Part shown: positions 62,947 through 64,000 of the stretch, in pieces | Layout of the letters: each line of letters opens with the position of its first letter | How positions within the stretch are numbered: position 1 is the stretch's first letter | Source: Sphingobacterium arenae | GTDB lineage: Bacteria > Bacteroidota > Bacteroidia > Sphingobacteriales > Sphingobacteriaceae | Length of the DNA stretch: 64,000 bases | NCBI RefSeq assembly: GCF_014692505.1 | Contig: NZ_JACNYK010000002.1 | Coordinates: 1,302,001 to 1,366,000, forward strand | Direction of reading: 5' to 3' | Translations under genes and position numbers: made by a program | Notes under the pieces: model-generated | The model's database searches: none | The model's input: the letters and a program-made list of their open reading frames with translations, nothing else | What the model was told of the DNA's origin: nothing

Positions 62947-64000
62947 TCAGTAGTTAGGATTTGGTTCCAGCGCAGGATTGAGATCAATCTCTGTATAAGG
63001 GATCGGCCATATATAATCCCTACTCGCATCAAATTTCCTGTTCTGTATTAGCTTTCCCTGATAGTCATAGATTGGCTCATTCATCTCTTTTTCTATCGTT
63101 TTCCATCGCCGTATATCGTAAAAATAAGAACCCTCTCCCGCTAGTTCTATGCGCCGCTCCAAACGTATTGCTTCCCGCATTTCTTCTTTACTGAGCCCTT
63201 CTTCTAATGGCGGCATATCTACAGTAGGTCGGGATCGGATACTGTTTATTGCTCCATAAACGTCGCTGGATGGACCCGACAATTCGTTTAGCGCTTCGGC
63301 ATACATTAATAGCACATCAGCATAACGAATTTCCACATAATTCGTTTCGGAATTCGTTAACGTACCTGGAGTCGTTTCGTTGTATTCGGTAAATTTCCGG
63401 AAAGTATAACCAGTTTGGTGCAGATCAGCATTTGTAGCCGTCCGGTTTCGCCAGGGTGCCCCGATAAAAACGATAGATTGTTTAAATCGAGGGTCTCTAT
63501 TTTCATAGGGTTTCTGTGAATCATACCGCGGACTTTCATCAATGGATAAGCCATCTGTCATTTGATAAGCATCCACTAATCCCTGTACGGGAGCTTGTGT
63601 GCTGTATTGAGCCATAATGATATCGTATGTATTGATCAGTTCAGGGGCTTTAAAACGTATATCAAACACGATCTCTTGGTTCCCCTCGTTTACTTTTCGA
63701 AAAAGACCATTATAATTCGGGTATAGGCTATATCGATCTAAGTCTATAATTTGTCTTATCGTAGTTACCACATCCTGGTAATCATGATCCTGTAATAAAA
63801 CACGAGCTTTTAAAGCCCAAGCGGCACCTTTTGTGGCTCTACCATCATCAGCTTTCGAATAAGAGGCAGGCAACGATGTAGCTGCCTCATCTAAATCAAG
63901 CAGTATCTGTTCTCGAATTTGCTGATATGTACTCCTGGGTAGGTTTCCGTGTTCATCAGGATTAGGTTCATCTAATAGCAGGGGGACACCGTGGAACAGT
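62947..64000 (-). CDS. SusD/RagB-family lipoprotein, partial (runs off right edge)
   Basis: C-terminal ~350 residues of a SusD-type glycan-binding lipoprotein. The frame is open to the window edge (GVPLLLDEPNPDEHGNLPRS, then QQIREQILLDLDEAATSLPA). Family patterns include GAAWALKARVLLQDHDYQDV, VEIRYADVLLMYAEALNEL and IRLERRIELAGEGSYFYDIR, ending LNPALEPNPNY. An internal TTG at 63873 is not the start. The partner SusC should lie beyond the right edge. Downstream are the sulfatase and DUF6528-like genes. Confidence 0.95.
   Translation of the reverse strand, partial: LFHGVPLLLDEPNPDEHGNLPRSTYQQIREQILLDLDEAATSLPASYSKADDGRATKGAAWALKARVLLQDHDYQDVVTTIRQIIDLDRYSLYPNYNGLFRKVNEGNQEIVFDIRFKAPELINTYDIIMAQYSTQAPVQGLVDAYQMTDGLSIDESPRYDSQKPYENRDPRFKQSIVFIGAPWRNRTATNADLHQTGYTFRKFTEYNETTPGTLTNSETNYVEIRYADVLLMYAEALNELSGPSSDVYGAINSIRSRPTVDMPPLEEGLSKEEMREAIRLERRIELAGEGSYFYDIRRWKTIEKEMNEPIYDYQGKLIQNRKFDASRDYIWPIPYTEIDLNPALEPNPNY

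Noticed and set aside
63873..64000. Start of the right-edge SusD at 63873
   Set aside because: That codon is an internal TTG. The frame continues in SusD-like sequence to the window edge.

Overview
The window is ordinary-looking chromosome from a Bacteroidota bacterium, most likely of the Sphingobacteriaceae. This is judged from family content: SusC/SusD pairs driven by ECF sigma/FecR modules, a lipoprotein TamL, an N-terminally extended NusB, a LytS/LytTR pair and a DUF3276 Pur-alpha-like protein. It is also judged from the promoters, which are of the Bacteroidota TTG-N20ish-TAnnTTTG type. No rRNA, tRNA, CRISPR array, insertion sequence or prophage was recognised. Species cannot be named from sequence alone.

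Layout. (1) 1-5.7 kb, minus strand: a glycan-uptake locus in the order ECF sigma, FecR anti-sigma, GH16 lipoprotein, SusC (cut by the left edge). Two copies of a structured ~125-nt repeat precede the GH16 and susC genes. (2) 5.9-16.9 kb: mixed housekeeping and envelope genes (SprT-like metalloprotein, M28 peptidase, small membrane proteins, TamL, SpoU-type methyltransferase, MFS and AI-2E transporters, HolA, HsdR_N-like nuclease). (3) 17-29.4 kb: clpP-clpX, AMP nucleosidase, then a minus-strand core block (membrane protein, dxr, rseP, ywbE-like, carA, eno, divIC-like), a DPP IV peptidase and a DUF3276 protein. (4) 29.7-36.1 kb, plus strand: LiaF-like protein, LytS kinase, LytTR regulator, a beta-lactamase-fold serine hydrolase, then purN and purH. 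(5) 36.2-41.9 kb, minus strand: nusB, DUF1573 lipoprotein, yajC, YbbR-like, coaE, MBL-fold nuclease, plus a 38-residue protein behind purH and a leucine-dehydrogenase-like gene. (6) 42-53 kb: ABC exporter, Omp85-like protein, TonB receptor, then SAM methyltransferase, HAD phosphatase, trxB, exonuclease, pyrE and Nudix genes. (7) 53.1-64 kb, minus strand: a second ECF/FecR/SusC/SusD locus, preceded by a SusD-sulfatase-DUF6528-like cluster whose SusC lies past the right edge.

The two SusC proteins each carry an N-terminal STN domain of the kind that signals to FecR. Each locus therefore reads as a self-contained substrate sensor: ligand binding by SusC/D releases FecR-bound sigma, which raises transcription of the uptake genes. 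The GH16 and sulfatase genes suggest beta-glucan/galactan-type and sulfated glycans respectively (inference).

The less ordinary content is non-coding. The strongest item is the two-copy element with three stems supported by compensatory or positionally conserved changes. Others are a carA leader with a terminator and short ORF between promoter and start codon, a dyad-plus-promoter block shared by two unrelated membrane-protein genes, and a set of at least seven genes whose -7 box lies only 3-6 nt from the start codon (predicted leaderless mRNAs). One protein oddity is a leucine-dehydrogenase homologue with serine at the usual catalytic lysine.
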